Notes: a model not told the origin generated them from the letters alone. Positions 42,267 through 52,264 are shown, numbered from the stretch's first letter. The stretch is DNA of 64,000 nt from CAZGSN01 sp964371655 (GCA_964371655.1 CAYJOD010000009.1:62001-126000), one strand, 5' to 3'. Numbers and translations are program-made.

Positions 42267-44457
42267 CGTATCTTCCTCCCGTATCCTCATCAGCATGCCC
42301 TTGGGCCGGTCCTTCACTCACGCCGCTGTGTCCGTTGATCTGCCGTCGCGCCGGGCGTTGCGCGCGCAAAGCGCGCAACGCGCGCCAGGGCGTGCTGGCG
42401 ACGCGCAAGAAGGATCGCAGCGGTCGATCGTCTTCGAAATTGCCGTTGATCCAACTGGAGGCGCTGCTGAAGATGATGCGATGCAACTGGCACAGCTCCT
42501 CGAAGTTGAGCTCGCCAAACTCGACGTCGAGCTCCTTACCTTGGGCGACCGTGCGCGCGCCTTTGGCGGCAAAGGGTACGGACAAGGGCGCACCGAACTC
42601 GTAATGCAGCTCCATCCTGCCGCTCGCCGGAAAGCTGAGCTCCTGCGGCACAATCGCGTGCATCCCATCCACCGCGAGCTCCTTGCTTTCGATCCAGAAC
42701 GGCTCCGCCGCGCCGTCGGGGATGATGCGGATGGGCAAGCGCCGCGCATTTCGCCAGACCGACCGTGTCTCGGGTTGTTCGAGGGCCACGAAAGCGCAGG
42801 CCCCGAGGATCACCAGGTTGTAGATCGACCAGGTGGCGTTCATGACGATCGCGCTCTCGGCGCCCGACTTGAACGCGAAGTTCAGCGGCACCGCTAGCAG
42901 GGCGACCAGATTCAAGCCAAGCAGCAACAACACCGGTCGCGCGCTCACCCAATCGTAGTAGGTCTTGGTTTCGCCAAAGCCTTTGGTGGTGACGCCGAAC
43001 TTGCCCAGGGTCGGGTTGATGAGGGCAAGCGAGGTTGCGCGCGCCGTGTAGTAACAGATCGAGGTCTCGTACACCTCGGCCCAGAACGAGTGCCGCAGGC
43101 TGCGACTGATCAGCGAGTTCGCCACCAGGGCCACGAAGATGTGCGGCGCCGCATAGGCGACGACGTCGAAGGCCGTCGCCACGATCGTATTGATGCTGAA
43201 CAGCAGGAACAACGCCGGGGCGATCATGTAGATCAAGCGCGGCACCCCGAACATGAAGTGCAGCATCGAGTTCAGGTAACAAAGGCGTTGCGACCAGGTC
43301 AGCCCCGGTTTGGTTACGGGATTGTCGAGTCGTAGGATCTGCACCATGCCGCGCGCCCAGCGGATGCGCTGCGTGATGTGGGCTGCATATCGTTCCGGTG
43401 CCAAGCCCGCCGCCAGAGGGATGTTCAGGTAATAGGATTCGTAGCCGAGGCCGTGCAAGTTGAGCGACGTGTGACAGTCCTCGGTCACCGTATCGAAAGC
43501 GATGCCCCCCGCCGCGAGCAGCGCCGAGCGCCGCAGCACCGCGCACGACCCGCAGAAAAACGTGGCGTTCCAGAAATCGCTGCACGGCTGGATTTGGTGA
43601 TAAAAGAGATCTTGTTCGCCGGGGACCTCGCCGTGAATGCACAGGTTGCGCTCGAACGGATCGGGATTGAAGAAGTGATGCGGGGTCTGCACCAGCGCCA
43701 GCTTCGGGTTCTTCAGAAAGAAACCCATGGTGAGCTGCAAGAAGGCGCGCGTCGGTACGTGGTCGGCATCGAACACGGCGACGAAATCGCCGTCGGTTTG
43801 GGCCAGCGCGGCGTTGATGTTGCCGGCTTTGGCGTGCCGGTTGTCGGCGCGCGTCAGGTAGCTCACGCCCAGACGCTCGGCGAGGCTACGCATCTCCTCG
43901 CGGCGGCCGTCGTCGAGCAGATAGACACGTTTTTTGGGGTAGTCGATCGACAGACAGCCCATCAGGGTCGGAATCAGAACTTCGATCGGTTCGTTGTAGG
44001 TCGGCACGTAGATATCGACCGTCGGCCACAGGTCGGGCTCTTCGGGAAGCGGCTCCGGCTGCCGCTCCAGCCGTTCCGCGGTCTGAAAGAATCCCAGCAC
44101 CAAGATGGCGACCGCGTACATCTCGGCTGCCACCAAGAGCGCGCTGGCAATGAATCCGACCGTCGAACCGTAGTTCAGCGTCTGTGTCACCCGCCAATAC
44201 AGGTAGCGCGCCGACACCGTGGCGGAGATGATGATGAGGACGAGCCGGTACTGTGGCAGCCGCCGCGCGGTCAGGAAGATGAGGATGATGATGAACCAAC
44301 CCAGGTAGAACTGCGTGACGACGGGGACGCGCAGCTGCACGAAATAGAAGAGGGCGATCACGCCGGCGAATGCAGTGGCGAGAATGAACAACCGCTCGCT
44401 CGACAACAGCGGTTCCGGGCGAGTCGCCTGCGCCCGCGGTGTCGGAGCGGCTACCAT
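42235..44457 (-). CDS. bcsA: Cellulose synthase catalytic subunit BcsA
   Basis: 740 aa, ATG at 44455-44457, overlapping the upstream stop (TGATG). GT2 processive synthase: IYVPTYNEPIEVL, LLDDGRREEM (DDG about 182), VFDADHVPTRAF (DxD about 227), FDTVTEDCHTSL (TED about 324), ITQRIRWARGMVQIL (QxxRW about 362), with four membrane segments before and after. The gating-loop-like FGVTTKGFGET is present. The C-terminal PilZ domain has RSVWR (about 564) as RxxxR, but ELAVDG (about 593) where DxSxxG is expected. UDP-glucose is polymerised to beta-1,4-glucan and translocated. Confidence 0.92.
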   Translation of the reverse strand: MVAAPTPRAQATRPEPLLSSERLFILATAFAGVIALFYFVQLRVPVVTQFYLGWFIIILIFLTARRLPQYRLVLIIISATVSARYLYWRVTQTLNYGSTVGFIASALLVAAEMYAVAILVLGFFQTAERLERQPEPLPEEPDLWPTVDIYVPTYNEPIEVLIPTLMGCLSIDYPKKRVYLLDDGRREEMRSLAERLGVSYLTRADNRHAKAGNINAALAQTDGDFVAVFDADHVPTRAFLQLTMGFFLKNPKLALVQTPHHFFNPDPFERNLCIHGEVPGEQDLFYHQIQPCSDFWNATFFCGSCAVLRRSALLAAGGIAFDTVTEDCHTSLNLHGLGYESYYLNIPLAAGLAPERYAAHITQRIRWARGMVQILRLDNPVTKPGLTWSQRLCYLNSMLHFMFGVPRLIYMIAPALFLLFSINTIVATAFDVVAYAAPHIFVALVANSLISRSLRHSFWAEVYETSICYYTARATSLALINPTLGKFGVTTKGFGETKTYYDWVSARPVLLLLGLNLVALLAVPLNFAFKSGAESAIVMNATWSIYNLVILGACAFVALEQPETRSVWRNARRLPIRIIPDGAAEPFWIESKELAVDGMHAIVPQELSFPASGRMELHYEFGAPLSVPFAAKGARTVAQGKELDVEFGELNFEELCQLHRIIFSSASSWINGNFEDDRPLRSFLRVASTPWRALRALRAQRPARRQINGHSGVSEGPAQGHADEDTGGRYDGDTRIAPAQ

Positions 44458-45224
44458 CAGCGCCGCAGCACTCCACGAAGAAGCGCCGCCGCCGAGCCTG
44501 CGGGAGCCGGCCTGCGCGCGGGCGCAGGCGCTTGCGCCGCGGTCGCCACGCCGCGTGCGACGATGGCGGCGGTCATGCTGCGTGCGCTCCTAGGAGTTGC
44601 CACCACCACATCAGCGCCGCGTCCGGCGACTCGTGCAAGCAACTGCCCAGCGCTTCGTGGCTCACGCGGGCCACGCCCTTCAATCGTTCGCGACCACACC
44701 TGCGCAACGGTCGGCTTCGACGCCGATGCTGACGACCATGGTTGTGGTCGTCGCTTCGAGTCAACCAGGACGCTGCGCGTGTCACGCGTCGCCGCAGCCT
44801 GGTCGCGGCGCTGCGGTCCGCTCGTGATCATGGCCGCGATCGCGCCCAGCGCGGCGCTGCCGTGATCTGCTCTACCGCTGGCGGGCACGACCGCAGCGAC
44901 GGCCGCGGCTGGCGCCTCGCCCGGAGCCGGTGACGAGGCCTTGCCCTGGATGGTTCCGTCTCGATCGCACACCGCGGGCGCGGTGCTGCCGGCGCCCGGC
45001 GCCGCTCCGCGCAACGACGGCTGCGGTTCGGAACGCGGCGCCATGGTGTCGTCGCCGGCGTCGTCTGACCAGGCGTCGTCTTCACTGCTGACCGAGCGCA
45101 AGACTTGGCCGCTTGCGGCGTCGAAGATTCGGTACGCGAATTTCCGATCCGGGAGGCACTTGAGCAAGTCCGCGACGTCTCGGTGCATGAGAGAGCGCGG
45201 GTTCTTGTGCGACGGTTGCGACAT
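44457..45224 (-). CDS. Unknown protein of the cellulose operon (possible BcsP/BcsR-like adaptor)
   Basis: 255 aa, lying between bcsD and bcsA and coupled to bcsA by TGATG. The N-terminal segment (RDVADLLKCLPDRKFAYRIFDAASGQVLRSV) is conserved-looking and loosely resembles the start of BcsP/BcsR-type accessory proteins (D-x-x-x-L-x-x-x ... Y). The remaining about 200 residues are Ala/Pro/Ser-rich and probably disordered, with a basic C-terminal helix (ALLRGVLRR). Position argues for a role in assembly or regulation of the synthase. Family assignment is not secure. Confidence 0.55.
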   Translation of the reverse strand: MSQPSHKNPRSLMHRDVADLLKCLPDRKFAYRIFDAASGQVLRSVSSEDDAWSDDAGDDTMAPRSEPQPSLRGAAPGAGSTAPAVCDRDGTIQGKASSPAPGEAPAAAVAAVVPASGRADHGSAALGAIAAMITSGPQRRDQAAATRDTRSVLVDSKRRPQPWSSASASKPTVAQVWSRTIEGRGPREPRSAGQLLARVAGRGADVVVATPRSARSMTAAIVARGVATAAQAPAPARRPAPAGSAAALLRGVLRR

Positions 45225-45239
45225 GGGCGGGCCCAGTCG

Positions 45240-45839
45240 TTACCCGTTGGTCGGCAATTGTCGGAGCGCCTGCTCCGAGCCGAGCTCGAACTGGCAGGCG
45301 ACGGCGCCCGCGGCTCGGCACGTCGATTCCCTAGATGCGAGCGTTCCTCCGCCCACGGCCTCGATGAGGGTTGCCGCGAATCCCTCGATCACAGCACACG
45401 CCGGCTCACTGCCACCGATCAACTCGGGAAATGGCGAGCTCCAGGCGACCACATGAACGACGCCCGCGGCCTCGTCGACACGCAAGTCGAGAGCCCCGAA
45501 CCCGAATCGCTCGCTCGCTTGGCTGATCACCAGGGCGAACTGCTCCCACGGCAGGCTGGCCACATCGTCGCACTGCCACTCGCTCTCGAGTTGGTGCGAC
45601 AATCTCTGGAATAACCGGTGAGCCATCCACCGCCCCGCTTCGCGCAGCCGTTCGCTGCGCGTCAGCGGCGCCTCATCACCCAAATCGATCAAAGCTAAAA
45701 CCAGATCCGCGCAGCCGTTGAGGAGTCGGCTTCCAACGATCTGATCGGCGAGACGACCGCTGTGTAGCTCGCCCTCGAAGGCGCCGGGAACTCCATCTTG
45801 CCGATCGGACCAGACGCCGCCAGCCTGCTTAGGTTCCAT
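45240..45839 (-). CDS. bcsD: BcsD-like cellulose synthase subunit
   Basis: 199 aa, 15 nt before the next gene. The segment RSERLREAGRWMAHRLFQRL corresponds to LLREVGRGMAGRL of Komagataeibacter BcsD, and SLPWEQFALVIS ... FGALDLRVDEAAGVVHVVAWSSP and EPACAVIEGFAATLIEAVGG follow in the same order. The C-terminus adds a SRESTCRAAGAVACQFELG segment reminiscent of V4R-type Cys pairs. BcsD forms periplasmic octamers that align glucan chains for crystalline cellulose. Longer than the 156-aa reference by an N-terminal extension. Recognised by motif order only. Confidence 0.65.
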   Translation of the reverse strand: MEPKQAGGVWSDRQDGVPGAFEGELHSGRLADQIVGSRLLNGCADLVLALIDLGDEAPLTRSERLREAGRWMAHRLFQRLSHQLESEWQCDDVASLPWEQFALVISQASERFGFGALDLRVDEAAGVVHVVAWSSPFPELIGGSEPACAVIEGFAATLIEAVGGGTLASRESTCRAAGAVACQFELGSEQALRQLPTNG

Positions 45840-46059
45840 CTCTTTCGTCCCTCACCACATCGACCCCAGTAATGGCCCCTGAGCCTATACCGCGCCTGCG
45901 AGTCCCGGACACCACCTCTCCCCAAGGCTTTGTCCAAATAGGCCCATGTCTGATCGGCCGGTGATCGCTCTGCGCCTAGGGAAAACCACGCTTTAGGGCC
46001 GAACGCAAGCACGATTTAGAATGCGGAGGGGGGCCTGCGCCGCGACCATGTAGAGGTTC

Positions 46060-49000
46060 CTAGAACGCCAGCGGGAACACCAGATTCACGAGAAGAAAAC
46101 GCCGATCGTAGGGCTCCGCAAAGAAGACCCCGCCGCCCACCGAGAGTACCGCGACCTCTTCGATCGGGAAGTTCAACGTGCCCTCGACGCCACCGGCGAC
46201 ACGGCCGCCTTCGGCGCTCTTGAAGAACGGCGACTCCACCCCGGAGATCCATTGCCCGCCGACCTTACCAGTAAGCAGGAAGGTGGCGTCGCCCAGGGCG
46301 TCCGGGAAGAAGGGGCCGCTGAAATCCAGCCGCATCAAGGCCTGCGCAAACGCGTCCGGGCTGAAGTAGCCACCGCCGGTCCGCCGCTCTTGAACGGCGA
46401 GGAGAATCGCCGCCGGGTCATTCGATACCGTCGCATCTCCCGGCCGAGGACGAATGGGAGCGCTCAAATCTTTCGTGTAGTGAAAGAATGCCAGCTCGAA
46501 GCCAGGGCGAATCTGGTTTTCGTAATGGCGCAGCTCGAAGGTTCGGCCGGCGCCGATGAAGGCGTCGAACTTCTCGTTGTTCGGGATGCGAATCCCTTGC
46601 AGCGTGCTGTAGGCACCCTCGACGACGCCATCGATATGCACCGGCGTGTCGAATCCTATCCTGCCGCCGAATCGATCTTGAATGACCTTGCCGGTGAAAG
46701 TCCGGTCATTGCCTTCGACCAGATCCTGGCCGCGGAAGCTAAGCAGAGATTCCATGACCGGCTGGCGCTCATAGAAGGGGGTCAAAACAAGGGCTGGCGT
46801 TAGCTTGAGATCGACTTGCGCAAAGCCGATCAAGTAAGGATCGCGCGGAAAACCGGATGGAGTGCCGCCGATGCCGCCGCTCAGAACGACGGCGTCGGTA
46901 CCGATCTGCAGGCCGCTGAGCGTTGCCATGCCGGCAATCCCGGCGTCGGTAATGCGGCCATTGTCCACAATTGTGGGCTCGCCAGTGATGCGAAAGCGCG
47001 TGTTCAGCGCCGCCGGCACATCCAGGAAAATCGGAAAGCGGAAGATCGCAAACTGGTCGGCGCGCCAATCAGCGACCGAGCTCAAGAAATCATAACGGAA
47101 GCCGACACCAAACTTGATCGACCGTTTCTTCTCGATCGCCCGCGCCAACGCTTCGGCCCGGGTTCTCGCCTCCGGGCTCAGCGGCTTTGCCGGCGAGGTC
47201 TCCACCTCTCCTGCGCTTTCTTCGTACTGAAGCGCGGAGGGATCGGAATAGCGCGGCACACCTTGGGTAGACGGGTCGTGCTTTCTCTCCCATTCCAAGC
47301 GTACCGAAGAGCGTGCCTCTTCGTCCTCGACGACCATCGGCGTGCGCACGCGCGGCGGCGCGGCCCGTCTTGGCAAGGGGGTCGGTTCGACACGCGGGCG
47401 CTGCCAGGCTCTTTCCGTGGGAACACGGGTCGGAGCCGGCGCCGTCTTGCCGCGGCCACCCTTGGCGCGAACATCACGCATGATGCGCTCGAAGCTCGGC
47501 AGCTCTTCGGCCAATTGCGCCGCGACGGCAGCGGGCGAATCGGACCCGGCAACCTCGCGCAGATACTCGAGCGCCGGACCCGCAAACGCCGCTGCCGCCG
47601 GGGGCGCAGCATCGTTCATTGAATCGGAATCGGCCAGGGCAAGACCGTGCGTTGCCAGCTGTGCCTGCGCCTGACTCCCCTTCCAGCGCCGTGGTGCCGG
47701 TGGATTGATCTCCGCCGGGCGTGCGCGCAACATCCCCTGCGGCAACTTCAGAGGTGGCAGGATCGATCCCGTCGTGGCCTCGCCGCCGTATCCGGAAGCA
47801 CCCAACGTGGGGAATTGTCCGGAGCCACCGCCACCGCGCCGTTCGGCTTCATCGAGAATCTGCGCTGCATCATCGTCACGCCCGAGGTCGTGGTACATCT
47901 CCGCCAGGGCGAGACCCAATTCGGGGTCCTTACCAGTCTCGTACTCGCCTTCGAGGATCTTGACCGCATCGCGCGCATTGCCACTGCCGCGAAGGGCGTA
48001 AGCCAGACCCACGCGTGCGTCGGGATCCTGCGGAGCAAGCGCTTGGGCACGCGTGAAAAATTCTCTCGCTTCCGGGTACTGCTTGGTCTGCAGATACAGG
48101 AATCCGATAGACTTCAGCGTATCGACGTCGCTCGGATCCGAACGAAACTCTTGGGCGAGTTGCAGATAGACCTGATCCAAACGACCCTCGCGTGTGAGGC
48201 GCTCGCGATCGACGCGATCCTGAGCCCGGCGGATATCTCGCGTGAGCTCGGCAGTGGTTGTCGATCCGAGCGTGCGCTGCTCGCTGGCGATCACCTGGCG
48301 CGCGTCGGCGAAGCGACCGAGCTTGGACAATGCACGCACGCGCGCCGCCTGTAGGCGAGCGGAGGAACGGTTCAACGCCAGGCCTTGCTCGGCATAGGTG
48401 AGAGCGAGGGTGTCGGCGCCGGAATCCAGGGTCACTTCCGAAAGCGCCGCCCACACGTCCGGATCACGCGGGTTGCGGCTACGCAAATCCTCGATCAGGT
48501 CGCGCGCTTCCTGGTAACGCTTGGCGTCGACCAGCTGCTTGGCGTAGTCCATGTCGCGGTGGAACTCGACGCGCTGCCACGCTTCGGGGCTGACCGCGTA
48601 GCCCGGGATCGTATCGAGTCGGCGATAGGTCGCTTCCGCGGCTTGCCAGTCACCCAACGCTTCATAGGCGCCGGCGATGCCTTGCAAAGACCCCGGATCA
48701 TCCGGATTGGCAGCGAGCACGGCACGATGCGTATCGATCGCGTCCTGAAATTGGCCGCGCTTGGAGTAGACGCCGGCGAGAACCTTGAGAGACTCCGGAT
48801 CGTCAGGGTCGAGGGCCAGAGCCTCGCGCGCTGCCTCGAACGCTTCGTCGGCTCGTCCGGCATCCAGCAATGCGCCCGCACGAGCGCGACGCAGATTGGC
48901 GCGCTCCTGGTTCGCCGCTTCGGGGTGGGCGCCGGCGTAAGCGGTCAACGCCTGCTCCGCTTCGGCGTAGCGCTTCATCGACGTCAGCACGCGCACTTGC

Positions 49001-51438
49001 CCGGCGTAAGCTTCGGCGGCGGCGTCCGGCGGCTCGGCGAGGCGGCGATAGTGCATCAACGCCGCCGGCAGGTCACCGGCGAGCTCGGCGGCACGCGCCT
49101 GGTCGTAAGCGAAATCGCCGCGGTTAGGGTCGAGCTCGCGGCCGCGGTTGGCGAGCTGCAGGGCGCTGCGCGCCGACATCGTCGACGGATCGGCGCGCCA
49201 TTGCGCCAGGCGTTCTTGGATCGACAAGGTTTCGGAGATCTTGCGGCCCTGCCCTTGGTCGGGCAGCTGGCTGGCATAGGTGCGGGCACGCTCCCAGTCG
49301 TTGGCGGCGAGGGCCACTTGCGCTTTCATCGACAACGCGTCGGCATTGTTCGGATCGAGAGCGAGCGCCGAATCCAGCGCCGCATCGGCGGCATCGAGAT
49401 CGTGCGCCGCAAGCGCACGCCCCGCCGTCGCCAGCCACACATTGGTCCGCCCGCGCACGGCTTCGGGGTTGGTCGGGTAGCGATCGATGACGGAGTCGTA
49501 CAAGGATGCCGCTTGCTCGAGGTCGCCGTTGGAGAAGTAAGCACCGGCAAGGGCGCTGGAGACGAAGGGATCGTCGGGACGTCGCGCCAAAGCGCTCTGG
49601 TAGGCGGCAATGGCCAGGGCGTAATCTTTCTGGTCCGAGTACAACCCGCCGAGAGCCAACTGGGCGTCGACGTTGTCGGGGTCGATGTCCAGGGCTCTGT
49701 GAGCCACCGCGATCGCCGCGTCAGTGTTCCCCCCACGCTTGAGGCTATCCGCCTCGGCCAGGGCGTGGCCGAGTTCCGTGATGTCCGCTTCGGCAGGTGC
49801 CTGCGCCCGCAACGCCTTCAGGACCTCGACTTGGCCGCTGGCTGCATCGGCGTCGTTGGGATCAACCTTGGCGGCGGTTTCGAACGCCGCCAAGGCGTCG
49901 TTCAGCTGACGCGCCGCGAAGAATGTCCCCGCCAGGCCGTTCCACAGCTTGGGATCGTTCGGCGCAAGCTCGAGGGCGCCGCGGTAGGATGCGACCGCCG
50001 CCTCATAGTTCCCGGCGCGCTTGGCTTGCTCGGCTTCGACCGAGAGCAGAGCGCCGCGCACCGCATCCTCCTCGCCCGGGAAACGGCTTTGGAACTCGTC
50101 GAAGGCGACGCGTGCCTGGCGTTCGTTGCCTTGAGCAATGTAAACACGCACCGGCCCCAGATACGCTTCACGCAGCTCCGGATCTTGGAGGCGCAGGTCG
50201 CCGTACAACCCCAGCGCCTCTTTGCCGCGCCCACTGCGCTCGAGCAGCTGCGCCAAGCGCAGGCGGTAGTCGCTGCGCTCCGGAGAACGGGCGATTGCCT
50301 TGCGCAGCGACGCTTCGTTGGTCTTTACGTTTTCCGTAACCGGCTTGGTACGCGGCTTTGGCTCTGTCGCCGGCGCCTTGACTCCAACTTGCGGCTCCGG
50401 CTTTGCCTGGCGGACTTCTGGCGCACCCTTCTTGCGGCCGCCGGATCCCTGGATGTCGGCGTACTCCTTTGCCAGCGTCGGATCGGAGGTTTGCGCGAGC
50501 GCACGCTCGTATTCCGGTAGGGCCAGATCTCTACGGCCGCGTCCGACTTCGAGGCGAGCGATCACGACCGCCAGATCCGGGCGCTGTGCCGACATCTCGC
50601 GCAAGCGCTGAATGGCGCGCTCGACGTCCTCGGGATGGCGCGTCGCGTTAGCTGTGCGCCCGAGGCCGGCAAGCGCATCGGCGTCGTCGGGATGAGCTTC
50701 GGTGTAACTGCGGAAATGCTCGTAGGCGGCCGCCGACCTGCCGGCCGCCTCTTCGGACAAGGCGACGAGCTTCAGGTCCTCGCCCTGCAGGGCGACACCG
50801 CTGGCCATCGCGCGTACGAATTCTGGCTGCGCCTCCTTCAGTTGGCCGCTCCACGCCAGGGAGCGCGCATACAGAAGGCGCCGCTCGGCGTCCTGTGGGT
50901 GCGCGCGCACGACCTCGGCGAGCTGCGGAACGGCCTCGCGGATGCGGCTCTGGCTGATCAGCAGATCCGCCAGCTGACTGCGGCGAGGGCTGTCGGCGGG
51001 GTTGCGTTCCAGGTAGGCCTTGAGAAGCTCGGTGGCGCGCGGCCAGCCTTCCTTGGACTGCGCCAGAAGCTCGACGAGCCGTTGTTGCGCGCGCGCATCG
51101 GGCTGCAGCTTTAGTGCGGATTCAAAGGCGGCGATGGCCTTATCGCGCTCACCCAGCTGCATGTAGGCTTCACCCAGCCCACTGAACGCGGCGGCCGGAG
51201 GGTTGGGTTGTTGCGTTTGCTTTTCGAAGGCGTCACGCGCCTCGCGCCATCGTCCGACTTGCAGATAAAAGCGAGCGACGGCCGCTTCGTCAGTGCCGGC
51301 GGCGCTTTCGGTCTGCGCGGCGGCCGGACTCGTCAACGTGCAGCCGAGCGACAGCAACACGACGGCAGCGAGGCTTGCCGTGCACCGTCGACGCGACCTC
51401 CATCTTCCGTCCTTGGATGCTACCGCCATCACATCCAT
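46060..51438 (-). CDS. bcsC: BcsC-like TPR and outer-membrane barrel protein
   Basis: 1792 aa, ATG at 51436-51438 with AGGAAG upstream. Signal peptide to about 42 (LSLGCTLTSPAAAQ). Residues about 50-1260 are a very long TPR array (AFSGLGEAYMQLGERDKAIAAFESALKLQPDA; later AIAVAHRALDIDPDNVDAQLALGGLYSDQ). Then a Pro/Arg-rich linker (about 1290-1440), and a C-terminal beta-barrel (IKFGVGFRYDFLSS to LLVNLVFPLAF) ending in Phe. This is the BcsC plan: periplasmic TPR scaffold plus outer-membrane exit channel for cellulose. It is far longer than E. coli BcsC (1157). First gene of the minus-strand bcs operon. Confidence 0.8.
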   Translation of the reverse strand: MDVMAVASKDGRWRSRRRCTASLAAVVLLSLGCTLTSPAAAQTESAAGTDEAAVARFYLQVGRWREARDAFEKQTQQPNPPAAAFSGLGEAYMQLGERDKAIAAFESALKLQPDARAQQRLVELLAQSKEGWPRATELLKAYLERNPADSPRRSQLADLLISQSRIREAVPQLAEVVRAHPQDAERRLLYARSLAWSGQLKEAQPEFVRAMASGVALQGEDLKLVALSEEAAGRSAAAYEHFRSYTEAHPDDADALAGLGRTANATRHPEDVERAIQRLREMSAQRPDLAVVIARLEVGRGRRDLALPEYERALAQTSDPTLAKEYADIQGSGGRKKGAPEVRQAKPEPQVGVKAPATEPKPRTKPVTENVKTNEASLRKAIARSPERSDYRLRLAQLLERSGRGKEALGLYGDLRLQDPELREAYLGPVRVYIAQGNERQARVAFDEFQSRFPGEEDAVRGALLSVEAEQAKRAGNYEAAVASYRGALELAPNDPKLWNGLAGTFFAARQLNDALAAFETAAKVDPNDADAASGQVEVLKALRAQAPAEADITELGHALAEADSLKRGGNTDAAIAVAHRALDIDPDNVDAQLALGGLYSDQKDYALAIAAYQSALARRPDDPFVSSALAGAYFSNGDLEQAASLYDSVIDRYPTNPEAVRGRTNVWLATAGRALAAHDLDAADAALDSALALDPNNADALSMKAQVALAANDWERARTYASQLPDQGQGRKISETLSIQERLAQWRADPSTMSARSALQLANRGRELDPNRGDFAYDQARAAELAGDLPAALMHYRRLAEPPDAAAEAYAGQVRVLTSMKRYAEAEQALTAYAGAHPEAANQERANLRRARAGALLDAGRADEAFEAAREALALDPDDPESLKVLAGVYSKRGQFQDAIDTHRAVLAANPDDPGSLQGIAGAYEALGDWQAAEATYRRLDTIPGYAVSPEAWQRVEFHRDMDYAKQLVDAKRYQEARDLIEDLRSRNPRDPDVWAALSEVTLDSGADTLALTYAEQGLALNRSSARLQAARVRALSKLGRFADARQVIASEQRTLGSTTTAELTRDIRRAQDRVDRERLTREGRLDQVYLQLAQEFRSDPSDVDTLKSIGFLYLQTKQYPEAREFFTRAQALAPQDPDARVGLAYALRGSGNARDAVKILEGEYETGKDPELGLALAEMYHDLGRDDDAAQILDEAERRGGGGSGQFPTLGASGYGGEATTGSILPPLKLPQGMLRARPAEINPPAPRRWKGSQAQAQLATHGLALADSDSMNDAAPPAAAAFAGPALEYLREVAGSDSPAAVAAQLAEELPSFERIMRDVRAKGGRGKTAPAPTRVPTERAWQRPRVEPTPLPRRAAPPRVRTPMVVEDEEARSSVRLEWERKHDPSTQGVPRYSDPSALQYEESAGEVETSPAKPLSPEARTRAEALARAIEKKRSIKFGVGFRYDFLSSVADWRADQFAIFRFPIFLDVPAALNTRFRITGEPTIVDNGRITDAGIAGMATLSGLQIGTDAVVLSGGIGGTPSGFPRDPYLIGFAQVDLKLTPALVLTPFYERQPVMESLLSFRGQDLVEGNDRTFTGKVIQDRFGGRIGFDTPVHIDGVVEGAYSTLQGIRIPNNEKFDAFIGAGRTFELRHYENQIRPGFELAFFHYTKDLSAPIRPRPGDATVSNDPAAILLAVQERRTGGGYFSPDAFAQALMRLDFSGPFFPDALGDATFLLTGKVGGQWISGVESPFFKSAEGGRVAGGVEGTLNFPIEEVAVLSVGGGVFFAEPYDRRFLLVNLVFPLAF

Positions 51439-51499
51439 CGCTTCCTCTCCTCACGATGATCGGGCGTCGTCGTTGGCGCGTCGCCCAGAAGCTACGGCC

Positions 51500-51979
51500 T
51501 TATTCGTCCAGAGGGACAGTTAGGCTGACGCTCGCAGACTCCGAGAAGGCCGTGCGTTCGTCCTTCACTTGGCCGTCCACCAGAATCTGAATGGTAAGCT
51601 CGTTGCGCCCGGCGCTGGTGATGTTGGCGGAGGCTGAGACGAAGGTACGCACGTTGCTCAGCGGAAACTGCGCCGGGATGGTGCCGTCGATCGACTGGTT
51701 CGAAGAGCCATCGCTCAATTGCCCACGAAATTCGGCGCCGCTGGTGCCGCGAATACGCACGATGGCCTGGTGAACGCCCGACTTGGTGGGTGTTCCCTGC
51801 ACCGGCGGCGTCTGCGTTGGTGACGGCGAAGCCGTGAATTGTGGTGTCGCCGTCGGTAAAATGAAGCCCGCGTTGTCGTTCGGTGTGCTTGGTCCACAGG
51901 CGGAGAAGCAAGCGCTGAAAAGCACGAGTCCCGTCAGTGAAATCGATAACCTCATCCCCACACCCCACAACCCTTTCAT
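51500..51979 (-). CDS. Putative lipoprotein with Thr-Pro linker
   Basis: 159 aa with ATG at 51977-51979 (an ATG at 51955 is also possible; neither has a strong Shine-Dalgarno). Signal peptide SISLTGLVLFSACFSACG with FSAC as lipobox, a short TPQFTASPSPTQTPPVQGTPTK linker, then a beta-sandwich-like domain (HQAIVRIRGTSGAEFRGQLSDG ... IQILVDGQVKDERTAF). The fold is reminiscent of MmpS-like small envelope proteins. It may be co-transcribed with bcsC, 61 nt downstream. Confidence 0.6.
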   Translation of the reverse strand: MKGLWGVGMRLSISLTGLVLFSACFSACGPSTPNDNAGFILPTATPQFTASPSPTQTPPVQGTPTKSGVHQAIVRIRGTSGAEFRGQLSDGSSNQSIDGTIPAQFPLSNVRTFVSASANITSAGRNELTIQILVDGQVKDERTAFSESASVSLTVPLDE

Positions 51980-52141
51980 GGGATTTCAACTCTGCTGAGT
52001 GCACCAATCAGCTTATCCGGCGCCACTCAATCGCAATAATCCACAGGAGTCAAGTTCGCTTTCCAATCCAATTAGATGCGCCCTGCCGCTGAAAGCGGAC
52101 CGACGGATCTCGCCGGGCTCGCCGGAGGGTGTCTCGCAACC

Positions 52142-52223
52142 CAGAGGGCGCGCAGCCGCGCGCCCCTACGGCCTATGGCGTCCTTCGGTTTCCTTGTAGG
52201 GGCGCGCGGCTGCGCGCCCTCTG
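52142..52223. repeat. REP-like inverted pair, GC-rich family copy 2
   Basis: Perfect 28-bp inverted arms (52142-52169, 52196-52223) and a 26-nt spacer similar to that at 36185-36210. Same mini-hairpin plus CTAC/GTAG plan. It lies downstream of era in the era-lipoprotein spacer. Confidence 0.85.
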
Positions 52224-52264
52224 CGGTGATTCATGGGATTGTCCGGGCGGCCCGCAACGCCGGC

